DNA from: Chrysomallon squamiferum
Taxonomy: Eukaryota; Mollusca; Gastropoda; Neomphalida; Peltospiridae
Length of the DNA: 53,500 nt
NCBI GenBank assembly: GCA_012295275.1
Contig: CM022669.1
Coordinates: 943,073-996,572 of the forward strand
Direction: 5' to 3'
Below are positions 12,714 to 26,296 of the stretch, one piece after another; position 1 is the first letter of the stretch; each line of letters starts with the position of its first letter. The notes under the pieces are model-generated. The model was not told the DNA's origin. It made no database searches and saw only the letters and a program-made list of their open reading frames with translations. Position numbers and translations under genes: made by a program.

Positions 12714-13191
12714 ATATGTTTGTCTGTATGTATATATATATGTATGCAAATAAATAAATAAATGTAATTACACTGCTTATACAAGAGCTGAATGTTGCAA
12801 CGTAATATTTTAGGGTCGAGTGCACCCACAAAGCGAGGTCTTCTCATAAATATTAAATTGTACTCTCAGATACATTCAGAGATATCTAAACAGCGATAAG
12901 GCTGGCTGTTACCAGTCAATTAACTTTTTACAAAGACATCGCTCGGAAGTTCAGCCGATATAGGTTAACCAGTCTATCTCTAAAGGTGCAGGACAAATGA
13001 TACGTTTAAGTAGGAAAAAAAATGAACTGCCGGAGTAAATAAAAGAAGAGATATTGAAAGAAGGACCTGTGTCATAAAATGAATACATTACATAGATCAC
13101 TAGATCGCTGGAGCATAACCAGTTTTTAAATACTGAAAGAGAAAATTGTGTTTATACTGTGCAATAATAATACTAGTTTTAATCACGCTCT

Positions 13192-13194
<3 letters not shown>

Positions 13195-13277
<83 letters not shown>
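13195..13277. repeat. (CT)n microsatellite
   Basis: An uninterrupted CT run of about 80 bp. The same site in the second delta unit holds a CT run at 33,325-33,417, so the repeat predates the duplication and has since changed length. Confidence 0.95.
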
Positions 13278-13279
<2 letters not shown>

Positions 13280-13555
13280 GTATGAATCCGTCCCTCTTTA
13301 CGTCACATAATTATATTTTAGCTGTGCTAAAAATTTGACTATCAGTATATGTTGTCCATTATTGACATTAATAACGACGAAGTGGTGCGAAGGGTAGTAA
13401 CAGCGTTCAGTTTGCACTCCTTGCACGTGCTTCAACTGAATGCAGCGAGTTCGTGCGCTAAGTAACACATGTTGTAGTTACCAGTGTTCAGTGAAAATTA
13501 ATCGTTTCTTTGCCGACAGCTCGGTCACTTTCCGTCCCTTGTTCTAAAACAATTC

Positions 13556-13561
13556 ATCATC

Positions 13562-13623
<62 letters not shown>
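13556..13623. repeat. (ATT)n microsatellite at the satellite edge
   Basis: A CATCATCATTATC lead-in is followed by a pure ATT run. It stands about 50 bp before the large satellite starts. The equivalent site in the sister unit (33,730-33,823) has an interrupted ATT run continuing into CT, AT and AC runs. Confidence 0.95.
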
Positions 13624-13624
<1 letters not shown>

Positions 13625-13671
13625 TGTCTATAGATATATATTAAAAGTAATTAATCAGTTACACATTTTAT

Positions 13672-16600
13672 GTCAGTACATACAAAGCTATCTAAGATTT
13701 GATCACAGAACAAAGAAACCTAAGATTTATACACACAACATACAAAGCTATCTAAGATTTATACACAGAACATAGAAACCTATCGAAGATTTATACACAC
13801 AACATACAAAGCTATCTAAGATTTTTACACACAACATACAAACATACCTAAGATTTATACACACAACATACAAAGCTATCTAAGATTTATACACACAACA
13901 TACAAACATATCTAAGATTTATACACACAACATACAAAGCTATCTAAGATTTATACACAGAACATAGAAACCTATCGAAGATTTATACACACAACATAGA
14001 AATCTATCTAAGATTTATACACAGAACATACAGAGCTAAGATTTATACACAGAACATAGAAACCTATCTGAGATTTAAACACAACATACAAAGCTGTCTA
14101 AGATTTAAACAGAACATAGAAACCTATCGAAGATTTATACACACAACATACAAAGCTATCTAAGATTTATACACACAATATACAAAGCTATCTAAGATTT
14201 AAACACAGAACATACAAAGCTATCTAAGATTTAAACACAGAACATACAAAGCTATCTAAGATTTATACACACAACATACAAACATATCTAAGATTTATAC
14301 ACACAACATACAAAGCTATCTAAGATTTATACACACAACATACAAACATATCTAAGATTTATACACACAACATACAAAGCTATCTAAGATTTATACACAG
14401 AACATAGAAACCTATCGAAGATTTATACACACAACATAGAAATCTATCTAAGATTTATACACAGAACATACAGAGCTAAGATTTATACACAGAACATAGA
14501 AACCTATCTGAGATTTAAACACAACATACAAAGCTGTCTAAGATTTAAACAGAACATAGAAACCTATCGAAGATTTATACACACAACATACAAAGCTATC
14601 TAAGATTTATACACACAACATACAAAGCTATCTAAGATTTAAACACAGTACATACAGAGCTAAGATTTAAACACAGAACATAGAAAGCTATCTAAGATTT
14701 AAACACAAAACATAGAAAGCTATCTAAGATTTAAACACAGAATATACAAAGCTATCTAAGATTTAAACACAGAACATAGAAAGCTATCTAAGATTTAAAC
14801 ACAGTACATACAAAGCTAAGATTTAAACACAGAACATAGAAAGCTATCTAACATTTAAACACAAAACATAGAAAGCTATCTAAGATTTAAACACAGAACA
14901 TAGAAAGCTATATAAGATTTAAACACAGAACATACAGAGCTAAGATTTAAACACAGTACATACAAAGCTATCTAAGATTTAAAGACAGAACATAGAAAGC
15001 TATCTAAGATTTAAACACAGAACATACAAAGCTATCTAAGATTTAAACACAGTACATACAAAGCTAAGATTTAAACACAGAACATAGAAAGCTATCTAAG
15101 ATTTAAACACAGAATATACAGAGCTATCTAAGATTTAAACACAGTACATACAAAGCTATCTAAGATTTAAACACAGAATATACAGAGCTAAGATTTAAAC
15201 ACAGAACATACAGAGCTAAGATTTAAACACAGAACATACAAAGCTATCTAAGATTTAAACACAGAACATAGAAAGCTATCTAAGATTTAAACACAGTACA
15301 TAGAAAGCTATCTAAGATTTAAACACAGAACATAGAAAGCTATCTAAGATTTAAACACCGAACATAGAAAGCTATCTAAGATTTAAACACAGAACATACA
15401 AAGCTAAGATTTAAACACAGAATATAGAAAGCTATCTAAGATTTAAACACAGAACATACAGAGCTATCTAAGATTTAAACACAGAATATAGAAAGCTATC
15501 TAAGATTTAAACACAGAATATAGAAAGCTATCTAAGATTTAAACACAGAATATACAGAGCTAAGATTTAAACACAGAACATTGAAAGCTATCTAAGATTT
15601 AAACACAGAACATACAAAGCTAAGATTTAAACACAGAACATTGAAAGCTATCTAAGATTTAAACACAGAATATAGAAAGCTATCTAAGATTTAAACACAG
15701 AACATAGAAAGCTATCTAAGATTTAAACACAGAACATACAGAGCTAAGATTTAAACACAGAACATTGAAAGCTATCTAAGATTTAAACACAGAATATAGA
15801 AAGCTATCTAAGATTTAAACACAGAACATAGAAAGCTATCTAAGATTTAAACACAGAATATACAAAGCTATCTAAGATTTAAACACAGAACATAGAAAGC
15901 TATCTAAGATTTAAACACAGTACATACAAAGCTAAGATTTAAACACAGAACATAGAAAGCTATCTAACATTTAAACACAAAACATAGAAAGCTATCTAAG
16001 ATTTAAACACAGAACATAGAAAGCTATCTAAGATTTAAACACAGAACATACAGAGCTAAGATTTAAACACAGTACATACAAAGCTATCTAAGATTTAAAC
16101 ACAGAATATAGAAAGCTATCTAAGATTTAAACACAGAATATAGAAAGCTATCTAACATTTAAACACAGAACATAGAAAGCTATATAAGATTTAAACACAG
16201 AATATAGAAAGCTATCTAACATTTAAACACAGAACATTGAAAGCTATCTAAGATTTAAACACAGAATATAGAAAGCTATCTAACATTTAAACACAAAACA
16301 TAGAAAGCTATCTAAGATTTAAACACAGAACATAGAAAGCTATATAAGATTTAAACACAGAACATACAGAGCTAAGATTTAAACACAGTACATACAAAGC
16401 TATCTAAGATTTAAACACAGAACATACAGAGCTAAGATTTATACACAGAACATAGAAACCTATCTGAGATTTAAACACAACATACAAAGCTGTCTAAGAT
16501 TTAAACAGAACATAGAAACCTATCGAAGATTTATACACACAACATACAAAGCTATCTAAGATTTATACACACAACATACAAAGCTATCTAAGATTTAAAC

Positions 16601-19375
16601 ACAGTACATACAGAGCTAAGATTTAAACACAGAACATAGAAAGCTATCTAAGATTTAAACACAAAACATAGAAAGCTATCTAAGATTTAAACACAGAATA
16701 TACAAAGCTATCTAAGATTTAAACACAGAACATAGAAAGCTATCTAAGATTTAAACACAGTACATACAAAGCTAAGATTTAAACACAGAACATAGAAAGC
16801 TATCTAACATTTAAACACAAAACATAGAAAGCTATCTAAGATTTAAACACAGAACATAGAAAGCTATCTAAGATTTAAACACAGAACATACAGAGCTAAG
16901 ATTTAAACACAGAACATACAAAGCTATCTAAGATTTAAACACAGAACATACAAAGCTATCTAAGATTTAAAGACAGAACATAGAAAGCTATCTAAGATTT
17001 AAACACAGAACATACAAAGCTATCTAAGATTTAAACACAGTACATACAAAGCTAAGATTTAAACACAGAACATAGAAAGCTATCTAAGATTTAAACACAG
17101 AATATACAGAGCTATCTAAGATTTAAACACAGAACATACAGAGCTATCTAAGATTTAAACACAGTACATACAAAGCTAAGATTTAAACACAGAATATACA
17201 AAGCTATCTAAGATTTAAAGACAGAACATAGAAAGCTATCTAAGATTTAAACACAGAATATACAAAGCTATCTAAGATTTAAACACAGAATATACAGAGC
17301 TAAGATTTAAACACAGAACATAGAAAGCTATCTAAGATTTAAACACAGAACATACAGAGCTAAGATTTAAACACAGAACATTGAAAGCTATCTAAGATTT
17401 AAACACAGAATATAGAAAGCTATCTAAGATTTAAACACAGAACATAGAAAGCTATCTAAGATTTAAACACAGAATATACAGAGCTAAGATTTAAACACAG
17501 TACATACAAAGCTATCTAAGATTTAAACACAGAACATAGAAAGCTATCTAAGATTTAAACACAGAATATACAGAGCTAAGATTTAAACACAAAACATAGA
17601 AAGCTAAGATTTAAAGACAGAACATAGAAAGCTATCTAAGATTTAAACACAAAACATACAAAGCTATCTAAGATTTAAACACAGAATATACAGAGCTAAG
17701 ATTTAAAGACAGAACATAGAAAGCTATCTAAGATTTAAACACTGAACATACAGAGCTAAGATTTAAACACAGAACATACAAAGCTATCTAAGATTTAAAC
17801 ACAGAACATACAAAGCTATCTAAGATTTAAACACAGAACATACAAAGCTATCTAAGATTTAAACACAGAACATAGAAACCTATCTAAGATTTAAACACAG
17901 AACATACAAAGCTATCTAAGATTTAAACACAGAATATAGAAAGCTATCTAAGATTTAAACACAGAACATACAGAGCTAAGATTTAAACACAGAATATAGA
18001 AAGCTATCTAAGATTTAAACACAGAACATACAGAGCTAAGATTTAAACACAGAACATACAGAGCTAAGATTTAAACACAGAATATAGAAAGCTATCTAAG
18101 ATTTAAACACAGAACATACAGAGCTAAGATTTAAACACAGAATATACAGAGCTAAGATTTAAAGACAGAACATAGAAAGCTATCTAAGATTTAAACACTG
18201 AACATACAGAGCTAAGATTTAAACACAGAACATACAAAGCTATCTAAGATTTAAACACAGAACATACAAAGCTATCTAAGATTTAAACACAGAACATACA
18301 AAGCTATCTAAGATTTAAACACAGAACATAGAAACCTATCTAAGATTTAAACACAGAACATACAAAGCTATCTAAGATTTAAACACAGAACATACAAAGC
18401 TATCTAAGATTTAAACACAGAACATAGAAACCTATCTAAGATTTAAACACAGAACATACAAAGCTATCTAAGATTTAAACACAGAATATAGAAAGCTATC
18501 TAAGATTTAAACACAGAACATACAGAGCTAAGATTTAAACACAGAACATACAGAGCTAAGATTTAAACACAGAATATAGAAAGCTATCTAAGATTTAAAC
18601 ACAGAACATAGAAAGCTATCTAAGATTTAAACACAGAACATAGAAAGCTATCTAAGATTTAAACACAGAACATACAAAGCTATCTAAGATTTAAACACAG
18701 AACATACAGAGCTAAGATTTAAACACAGAACATAGAAAGCTATCTAAGATTTAAACACAGAATATACAAAGCTATCTAAGATTTAAACACAGAACATACA
18801 AAGCTATCTAAGATTTAAACACAGAACATAGAAAGCTATCTAAGATTTAAACACAGAACATAGAAAAATCTAAGATTTAAACACAGAAAACACTATCTAA
18901 GATTTAAACACAGAACATACAAAGCTATCTAAGATTTAAACACAGAACTTAGAAAGCTATCTAAGATTTAAACACAGAACATACAAAGCTATCTAAGATT
19001 TAAACACAGAACATAGAAAGCTATCTAAGATTTAAACACAGAACATACAAAGCTATCTAAGATTTAAACACAAAACATACAAAAGCTATCTATGATTTAA
19101 ACACAGAACATACAGAGCTATCTAAGATTTAAACACAGAACATAGATAGCTATCTAAGATTTAAACACAGAACATAGAAAGCTATCTAAGATTTAAACAC
19201 AGAACATACAGAGCTATCTAAGATTTAAACACAGAACATAGAAAGCTATCTAAGATTTAAACACAGAACATAGAAAGCTATCTAAGATTTAAACACAGAA
19301 CATAGAAAGCTATCTAAGATTTAAACACAGAACATGCAGAGCTAAGACTTAAACACAGAATATAGAAAGCTATCT
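13672..19375. repeat. 5.7-kb satellite array of 32-bp and 28-bp units
   Basis: A head-to-tail array of roughly 180 units. The main unit is 32 bp, beginning AGATTTAAACACAGAACATA and ending GCTATCTA. A second class of 28 bp lacks the last four bases (TCTA). The left end (13,672-14,620) uses an ATACACACAA variant in place of AAACACAG. Higher-order structure is visible: a block at 14,041 recurs at 14,481 (440 bp on) and again at 16,438 (1957 bp on) with the same order of variants for several hundred bases. All frames are closed by stops, so it is not coding. Only a small remnant exists in the sister duplication (33,961-34,113). Confidence 0.97.
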
Positions 19376-19865
19376 AGATCATCATCTCACTCTGTTGCCT
19401 TTATGCTGTATGAACAGGATCAATGTTGTAGGTGAAAAATGTCAGACAAACATAATCAGAGGCGTTATATTTTTTCTGTCAGACAAACTTTGACCATAAC
19501 TTTTTATTTATTTATTTATTTATGACGGTGGTGATAATGATAATGATAATTCAAAACTAACAATTTACTGAAAGTAGTTTCTCTAAATATGAAAACATTA
19601 ACAAACTATGCATTTTTTTTATCAAAACACATAAACGTCTAAACAGGAATACATTATCAAACTGTAAATTTTTACTTAAACACGCACACTTCTGAACATA
19701 AAAACACACTCCAACTCTACATTTTTATGAATAGACTATGAAATTACCCGTTTCTCTAAATACCAACAATCAAATTTTAGATTTTTATCTAAACATATAC
19801 ACTTTTTAAAATCAACAATTTAACCGTATATTTTTGTCTAAAAATGTAGATTTCTGAAGATGAAT
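19376..19865. repeat. Transition between the two satellites
   Basis: Bases 19,385-19,520 are a diverged copy of the sequence at 6950-7080 and 28,434-28,560. From 19,560 the degenerate 50-bp family seen at 7130-7600 begins and grades into the homogeneous 49-bp array. No gene is seen; a short minus-strand open frame here is repeat-derived. Confidence 0.7.
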
Positions 19866-20865
19866 ACACAATCAAATTGTACATTTTTTGTCTAAACAGA
19901 TAAACATATAAACAAGAACAATCAAATTGTATATTTTGATCTAAACACATAAACTTATAAACAAGAACAATCAATTTTGATCAATTTATATAATTTTTTT
20001 GATCTAAACACATAAACTTATAAACAAGAACAATCAAATTGTACATTTTTTGTCTAAACAGATAAACATATAAACAAGAACAATCAAATTGTACATTTTT
20101 TGTCTAAACAGATAAACATATAAACAAGAACAATCAAATTGTATATTTTGATCTAAACACATAAACTTATAAACAAGAACAATCAAATTGTATATTTTGA
20201 TCTAAACACATAAACTTATAAACAAGAACAATCAAATTGTATATTTTGATCTAAACAAAACTAAAACAAGAACAATCAAATTGTATAAACACATAAACAA
20301 AACAAGAACAATCAAATTGTATATTTTGATCTAAACAAACAAGAACAATCAAACTTAAACTAAAACAAGAACAATCAAATTGTATATTTTGATCTAAACA
20401 CATAAACTTATAAACAAGAACAATCAAATTGTATATTTTGATCTAAACACATAAACTTATAAACAAGAACAATCAAATTGTATATTTTGATCTAAACACA
20501 TAAACTTATAAACAAGAACAATCAAATTGTATATTTTGATCTAAACACATAAACTTATAAACAAAATTATAACAATCAAATTGTATATTTTGATCTAAAC
20601 ACATAAACTTATAAACAAGAACAATCAAATTGTATATTTTGATCTAAACACATAAACTTAAACTTATAAACAAGAACAATCAAATTGTATATTTTGATCT
20701 AAACACATAAACTTATAAACAAGAACAATCAAATTGTATATTTTGATCTAAACACATAAACTTATAAACAAGAACAATCAAATTGTATATTTTGATCTAA
20801 ACAGATAAACTTATAAACAAGAACAATCAAATTGTATATTTTGATCTAAACACATCAATTTTAAA
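19866..20865. repeat. 49-bp satellite array, about 20 units
   Basis: Near-identical 49-bp units built on ATTGTATATTTTGATCTAAA, ACATAAACTTATAAACAAG and ACAATCAA. The sequence ACAATCAAATTGT in each unit is a 5-bp inverted repeat with a 3-base loop. Units at 19,866-20,110 carry a variant with TTTTTTGTCTAAACAG. Around 20,240-20,370 several units are truncated or scrambled. Degenerate relatives flank it (19,560-19,865 and 20,960-21,140) and occur at 7130-7600. Confidence 0.95.
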
Positions 20866-21119
20866 CATCATTAGGCTGTCTTCTAAACAAAGACTGAGTT
20901 TTAAGAAATATATTTTACAACGACTATTAAGTTAGTTTCTGCTTCGATAAACAACGCGACACTATCAAATTATGCATTTTTTTTATCATTACACATAAAC
21001 GTCTGAACATAAAAACACTGTCAAAGTGTATGTTTTTACCTAAACACGAAATATCTAATTATACATTTTTATTTAAACCCATAAACCTTTAAAACAAACA
21101 ATAAAAAATTGTATATTTT

Positions 21120-21434
21120 TATCTAAACACATAAACTTTTAAACATGATTTGATTATCTTCTAAACTAGTTGTAAGAAATATATTTCACCACCACTGTTA
21201 AATCATGTTAGGTACTTTTGTACTTCGATAAACAACCCGACCCTTAAGACTTTATGAGACGACAAACTGGGTCATCGATTTCAGTGATTCGTGACGTGTT
21301 TGACTTTGGCAAAATTACATTTTAGCTGTTTTATAACAAAGCTGAACAGACTTAGTAAAGAATAATGAATTAAAAAATTAAAAATGTAATTTAATTAAAT
21401 TAAATTAATAAATAAAAGTTAAATGATTGATGAA

Positions 21435-21475
<41 letters not shown>

Positions 21476-22470
21476 CAACAATAACAGTAATCATCATCAA
21501 CAAGAATAATAATGATAAATCTTTTTCATTTTTCTCTATGATATTTAACTTATGGTTATTTATCGATTAGTTAATCTTTGGTAATCTTTAAAAAGAAATT
21601 AGTAATAATAGATATAAGAAACAAGCTTCTGCTGATTGTCTGAATAATTATGAAATTAATTTCTAGTCTTGACAGTCAGTATAATAAATGGAAGAAATGT
21701 ACTTAACACAAACTATATGTCAGATGTTACTCAACATGTTAAACTTGTCACGGTGACTTTATAAGGGTACATACAGATATTTTTCTTTAGTGATCATCTG
21801 TCCAGTCACATATACTTATGAACATGAAAACACTATCAAAATGTATATTTTAATCTAACTATACAGACCTTTGAATACCGCTTCCCACATATATACATGT
21901 GATTTATAAGCTGAATATACATTATTACGGTTTATTTTATAATTATAAGCTGAATCTGAGAAATGAATGAAGGTTTCTTAAAAAAATAATAAAAAGATGA
22001 AAAACTAACATTCGAATTATGCAGTTTTAAACAGGCACGTTTTAACAGATTTACAGAGATTTTAAGATTGTCAATGTGTTCACTGTTTCAATGGAACCAG
22101 TGACAAAACTTCGCCCTTGAACAACACTTTTCAGATGAAACAAACAAAATTCTACTTGATTACAGAAACTGATATCTGCATTTAATTAAAAACATTTTAC
22201 AAAAATTAATCTAGCTTAATTTTTCAAGTGTCTGTTGTTATTATACGAACTTTATAACAATAATCTTTTGTTCCATGTATTATTATATTTTCTCAGATAG
22301 ATATTGGGGATTTAATTATAGCTATGTCTGCCTCTTCTCCTATTTCTCATCTCTTTGTAACTTGGATAATTTGCTCAATGACAAAACATATATTGCTATT
22401 GAAAGGAAATATAGAAAACCTTTAACTTGTAAATATTTATTCCTAACTATTCAGAATAACTTTAAAACGA
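21120..22470. repeat. Gamma duplication unit, second copy
   Basis: Direct repeat of about 7590-8870, with an (AAT)n run at 21,437-21,472 in place of the shorter run at 7904-7931. It leads directly to the truncated LicD copy C. No coding region is recognised; a 72-codon plus-strand open frame at 22,275 has no counterpart conserved as a frame in the first copy. Confidence 0.8.
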
Positions 22471-22559
22471 AATTTACAAGGAAAAGTAGGTAACTAGATC
22501 TTGCACATTGCCCACTAATACATACTACTATCTGACTACAAAATCTGCCGTTACACAAA

Positions 22560-23115
22560 ATATTCAAAATCTCAAAAGTGGAAGATCCTTGAGCTAAAAC
22601 TTCCACTGAACGTTTTTAGGAGAGTACAGGTAATATCCAGGAACACTGGAAAACACCTTTCTAACCTTTTTCAGATCAGTTTCAATTATTATAACATCGA
22701 GATAGTCATCCCAAGGAACAACTCCATGATGTCTGTAAGCACCAAGATGAGATCCTTCCCAGAGTAAACATTTTAAATTTCCTTTATTGTAGGCTTCGAA
22801 GAATTTGTCCATAGAAAGAAGCATCTGAGAGTGATCGTTTACGGAAAGTCTCAGCAAAAACGTTTTCAACAGTTCATTTCTTTCCAATTTGTCTTTTTGT
22901 GGAACATACCACATGGGCATTGCTTTTATCGAGTCTTTTGATGGAATATTTAAACTCTTTAATGAATAGCTGGTCTCGGGTAAATTTTGATATTTTTTGA
23001 AGAATTTCTCGAAAATTTCATGTTTGTACTTCAAGGAAGTTATATAGATGATAGCAAAAATACTTGAACAGCCAACATTGAGAATAAAAAATACGTATTT
23101 ACTGAACATCACCAT
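22560..23115 (-). pseudogene. LicD-family copy C, truncated
   Basis: Begins with a good ATG at 23,115 and a hydrophobic segment near residues 8-28. It keeps the N-terminal stem, [16 protein letters not shown], the [13 protein letters not shown] stretch and YYLYSPKNVQWKF. The acidic motif reads WDDYLD instead of WDDDLD, losing one expected metal-binding aspartate. A TAG replaces the tyrosine/phenylalanine codon after QWKF, and homology to copy D stops soon after, near 22,570, so the whole C-terminal half is missing. A truncated stem-plus-anchor product is conceivable but catalysis is not. Confidence 0.85.
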
Positions 23116-23689
23116 TATTACAAATAAAATGTTTAATTTTGTTTTCTTCTTTTTTTGGGGGGGGAGTGCGGGGATTGCAGATTAAACAATATTAACAATA
23201 ATAATAATAAGTCAGTGTGTGTTTCACTAACAGGATTATGATCTGTTACAGGACGTTTATACAACTTTTGGCGGTAAAATATTTGAAAATTAACAAAACT
23301 TGTTATGCAGTTGAAATTTCATAATATATTAATTTCTTATTCCAGAAATGATTAAGACAGTAAATATATGAAGACTACAGCAAAAAAAATAAAAAATAAA
23401 AATTTGAAGTAATAAATGTACTCTTCCAAAAACATTCGCAGCAAAATATTATCATTCTGCAAAAGATATTATGAAAATAAATAAATAAATAAAATAAAAC
23501 AAGCATAAATAAGAAAATATGTTTAATGACATATGGATAATCAACATTAGTAATAACTTGCATGACTATTAAATGCTGAATACATACCTGTTAGTCCAGC
23601 GATCTCTGGAATACACGTCTCTATATCCTCTTCCACACTTTTATCCACACACAGACAGGACTGAAAGCGTACTTTATATTTATTCAGGA

Positions 23690-23690
<1 letters not shown>

Positions 23691-23741
<51 letters not shown>

Positions 23742-23766
23742 TAATAACAACAACAACAACAACAAC

Positions 23767-23825
<59 letters not shown>

Positions 23826-23830
23826 TAATG
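23691..23830. repeat. Compound AAT/ACA microsatellite
   Basis: (AAT)n, then a short (CAA)n block, then (AAT)n again, about 140 bp. It produces long homopolymeric open frames on both strands (polyLeu, polyTyr, polyIle, polyAsn), which are not genes. The matching site in the first alpha unit (445-488) is about one third as long. Confidence 0.95.
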
Positions 23831-25829
23831 ATAATAATAACAGTAATAACAATAGTAATAATAAGCAGTTATAACTTTGAAATTCGTGTTCTTTCTGTGT
23901 CGTAAATAACGCGGGGTATTGTATAATTTCTTCACAAAAGTAAACCGGTTTTTCCACCTGCTTCGCTTACTTCGTCTTCAGTGCTACTCTGCATCACACG
24001 TAATGTAGGACATACTCCAAAGCGCCCGAGTTTATGGTCTGACATACAAATCTGAACCTTTAATTTATTTTCTGTTTAGCTCGAATTTCAATAAAAATTG
24101 CATAAATTAAAAAGTTGAATGCTTCTGTTTGTGTTTATTATACAAAAGTTGTTTTCATCTGATGGAGAAGAACAAAAAGCGTTTATCTCAATTAGTAGTG
24201 CGATGGGTAGCTGCGACGTCGTTATGGATCAACGAACGTGTAACGTGAACGTCGTCTGCTTTTGACACTCATACGATTAAATTTACGAGCTATCCTCGTA
24301 CAACCAAACTTGACAAAACAAAATACGAATATTAGATTCATCCGTTTACCTCTCGAAAACCTGAGCCACAAATTTTTGTAAAGTCCCTGTCACGCTACCA
24401 GTGCCTAAGATGCTCATCATCCCAGTCAAAAGGATATGGGTATTTACAAACTCTATGACAGTAAAGTCAAATGAATCAAGGGAGAATCAGCATAATTGTG
24501 TCACTAACCTTTTCAAGTTATCTAATTGTTTTCATAAAAATACGCCGTTAATAATATTACGCTGTAAAGTGACAGTATCGAAATAAGTGAAAAAAATATC
24601 TTACCATATCCCGTTGCCAAGGTTGTTTCAAAGCAAGGCCGAAATTTTAAGACCCTTTCACGTGACATCAGAGGGAATCGCGTCCCTTGTTCTTCCTTAG
24701 ACTCAGTTTTCCTTCTCTCTGTGTGCATGTATGTGTGTGTGTGTGTCTGTGTCTGTGTGTGTGTGTATGTTTGTGTGTTTGCAGAATGTTTTCTATCGAA
24801 CCACGCTCATGTTTCTTCCCCTCCCAGTGGGAAAGTGACTGATCATGTCCATTTTCATCAATCAGAACCTCCTGAATTATGTTTAAAGATTCTTCTTCGT
24901 GAACAACATCATAATTCTTTTCATAAGCTGTCGATTTAGCCCCCAGAATTACGATTTAATTTATGATGACGGAATAAGTATGGTTCTTTAGTGTCAGTTG
25001 ATCAAATTAATTTTGTTTTGTTTGAAACCTCGACCAAAACATATTACATACATAATAAATAACAACAAAATAAGTCATTCAGCAAGTTTCCTTATTCAGT
25101 CTTCCTTTGGTTTGACATTTGCTTCATAAAGTCCAGTCTCACATTTAACAAGTCTCTCAAAAACATATTTTCCAGTGTCACTTTTTAAATCTTATAATTT
25201 GTGTAAGTGAAATTCAACTTCTGGCCCATTTGCACTTACATTATCATACACCGCACGTGCTTTTGTAAGTACAGCTACAACTTAATTCTTTATCCACCCA
25301 GTGTTTGTCCATGAACTCTTAATGTGTTCGATGATAAAAGAAATTTGAAAGCTCTAAACATTAACATCTGAGCTTTCCTGATTTTTTGCTTCTACATGTT
25401 TTCACTCCGATTAATTTGGCATATAACAAAGTTTAATCTATTATAAACAGAAGTGGAGTTATGAATTTTCATAGTGTTAATTTGTTACTATGTGAATGGT
25501 CTAGCGCAAATGCACAATGTTGCCAAATATTCACTTTGCAAATATATGAAAACAAAAAATGAATTATTGAACACATGGTATTATATACTTCGAAAATAAG
25601 CTTAGCTTCAGAATGGGCCCTTAAAAATAAAGATTTATTGAAAATAGAAGCAGCAAAAAAAAAAAAAAAAAAAAAAATTATAATAATTAACAAAATCACC
25701 ACTTCGGAATTATTTAATTGTCAATTTCGAACTTTTATCACCAAAATAAGAATAAAAAGATATATAATCATAGTCAGCAGTACCAAACTTGTACTTCCCA
25801 AACAGCAAATCACTTCTGAGTAGCTAATT

Positions 25830-26050
25830 GTAAAATTTCTCAGTTTAATGTACTCGTTGTATTACAAGGGTTGTAGAAATACCTCAGTTTAACGTATTAT
25901 TACAAGTGTTGTAAAAATATCTAAGTTTAACGTATTCGCTGTATTACAAGTGTTGTAAAAATATCTCAGTTTAATGTATTCGCTGTATTACAAGTGTTGT
26001 AAAAATATCTCAGTTTAACGTATTCGCTGTATTACAAGTGTTGTATTTAT
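25830..26050. repeat. 44-bp tandem repeat, second array
   Basis: About five units homologous to 2004-2230, with the same TTACAAGTGTTGTAA inverted repeat. One internal unit (near 25,890) has lost bases of the GTATTCGCTGTATTAC segment. Confidence 0.85.
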
Positions 26051-26216
26051 TGTCAAAAGTCTCAGTTTAAATCAGGCAGCAGTAAAGGAAGAGTATTATG
26101 TATTCCTCAGTCAGACTGCTACGGCCGCAGGACATTTAAATATCGTTTATGAAATCTCCCTTTAAATGGTTGTGTCAGTTCAAACATCACAAATTTAATT
26201 GTTGCTAAAGAGAACA

Positions 26217-26265
26217 CATGTATATAATGCATGTATGTATATATGTATGAATGTATGTATCCGTG

Positions 26266-26295
<30 letters not shown>
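26217..26295. repeat. GTAT-type tetranucleotide microsatellite
   Basis: Imperfect GTAT/ATGT units, followed by short CT and GT runs to about 26,380. It lies in the stretch that is absent from the first alpha copy. Confidence 0.85.

Positions 26296-26296
<1 letters not shown>

Larger units (their letters stand above)
9050..13670. repeat. Delta duplication unit, first copy (carries LicD B)
   Basis: Directly repeated at about 28,620-33,965, with LicD copy B here matching LicD copy D there. Long near-identical stretches include 10,320-10,900 (against 30,250-30,860), 11,170-11,690 (against 30,930-31,425) and 11,940-13,550 (against 31,970-33,710). Outside the LicD remnant no gene is seen. It holds (ATT)n at 9172-9208, 10,191-10,226 and 13,556-13,623, a GATA-type run at 11,331-11,384, a GT run near 12,680-12,710 and a CT run at 13,195-13,277. 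Confidence 0.88.

Noticed and set aside
13672-19375. CRISPR-like array of about 30-bp direct repeats
   Set aside because: Units are head to tail with no unique spacers, and the context is eukaryotic. It is a tandem satellite.
23573-23957. Open frames with polyLeu, polyTyr, polyIle and polyAsn on both strands; similar ones at 27,247, 32,627-32,977, 33,276, 33,679, 35,419, 36,716 and 49,435
   Set aside because: They are translations of ATT, CT and other microsatellites, open in several frames at once.
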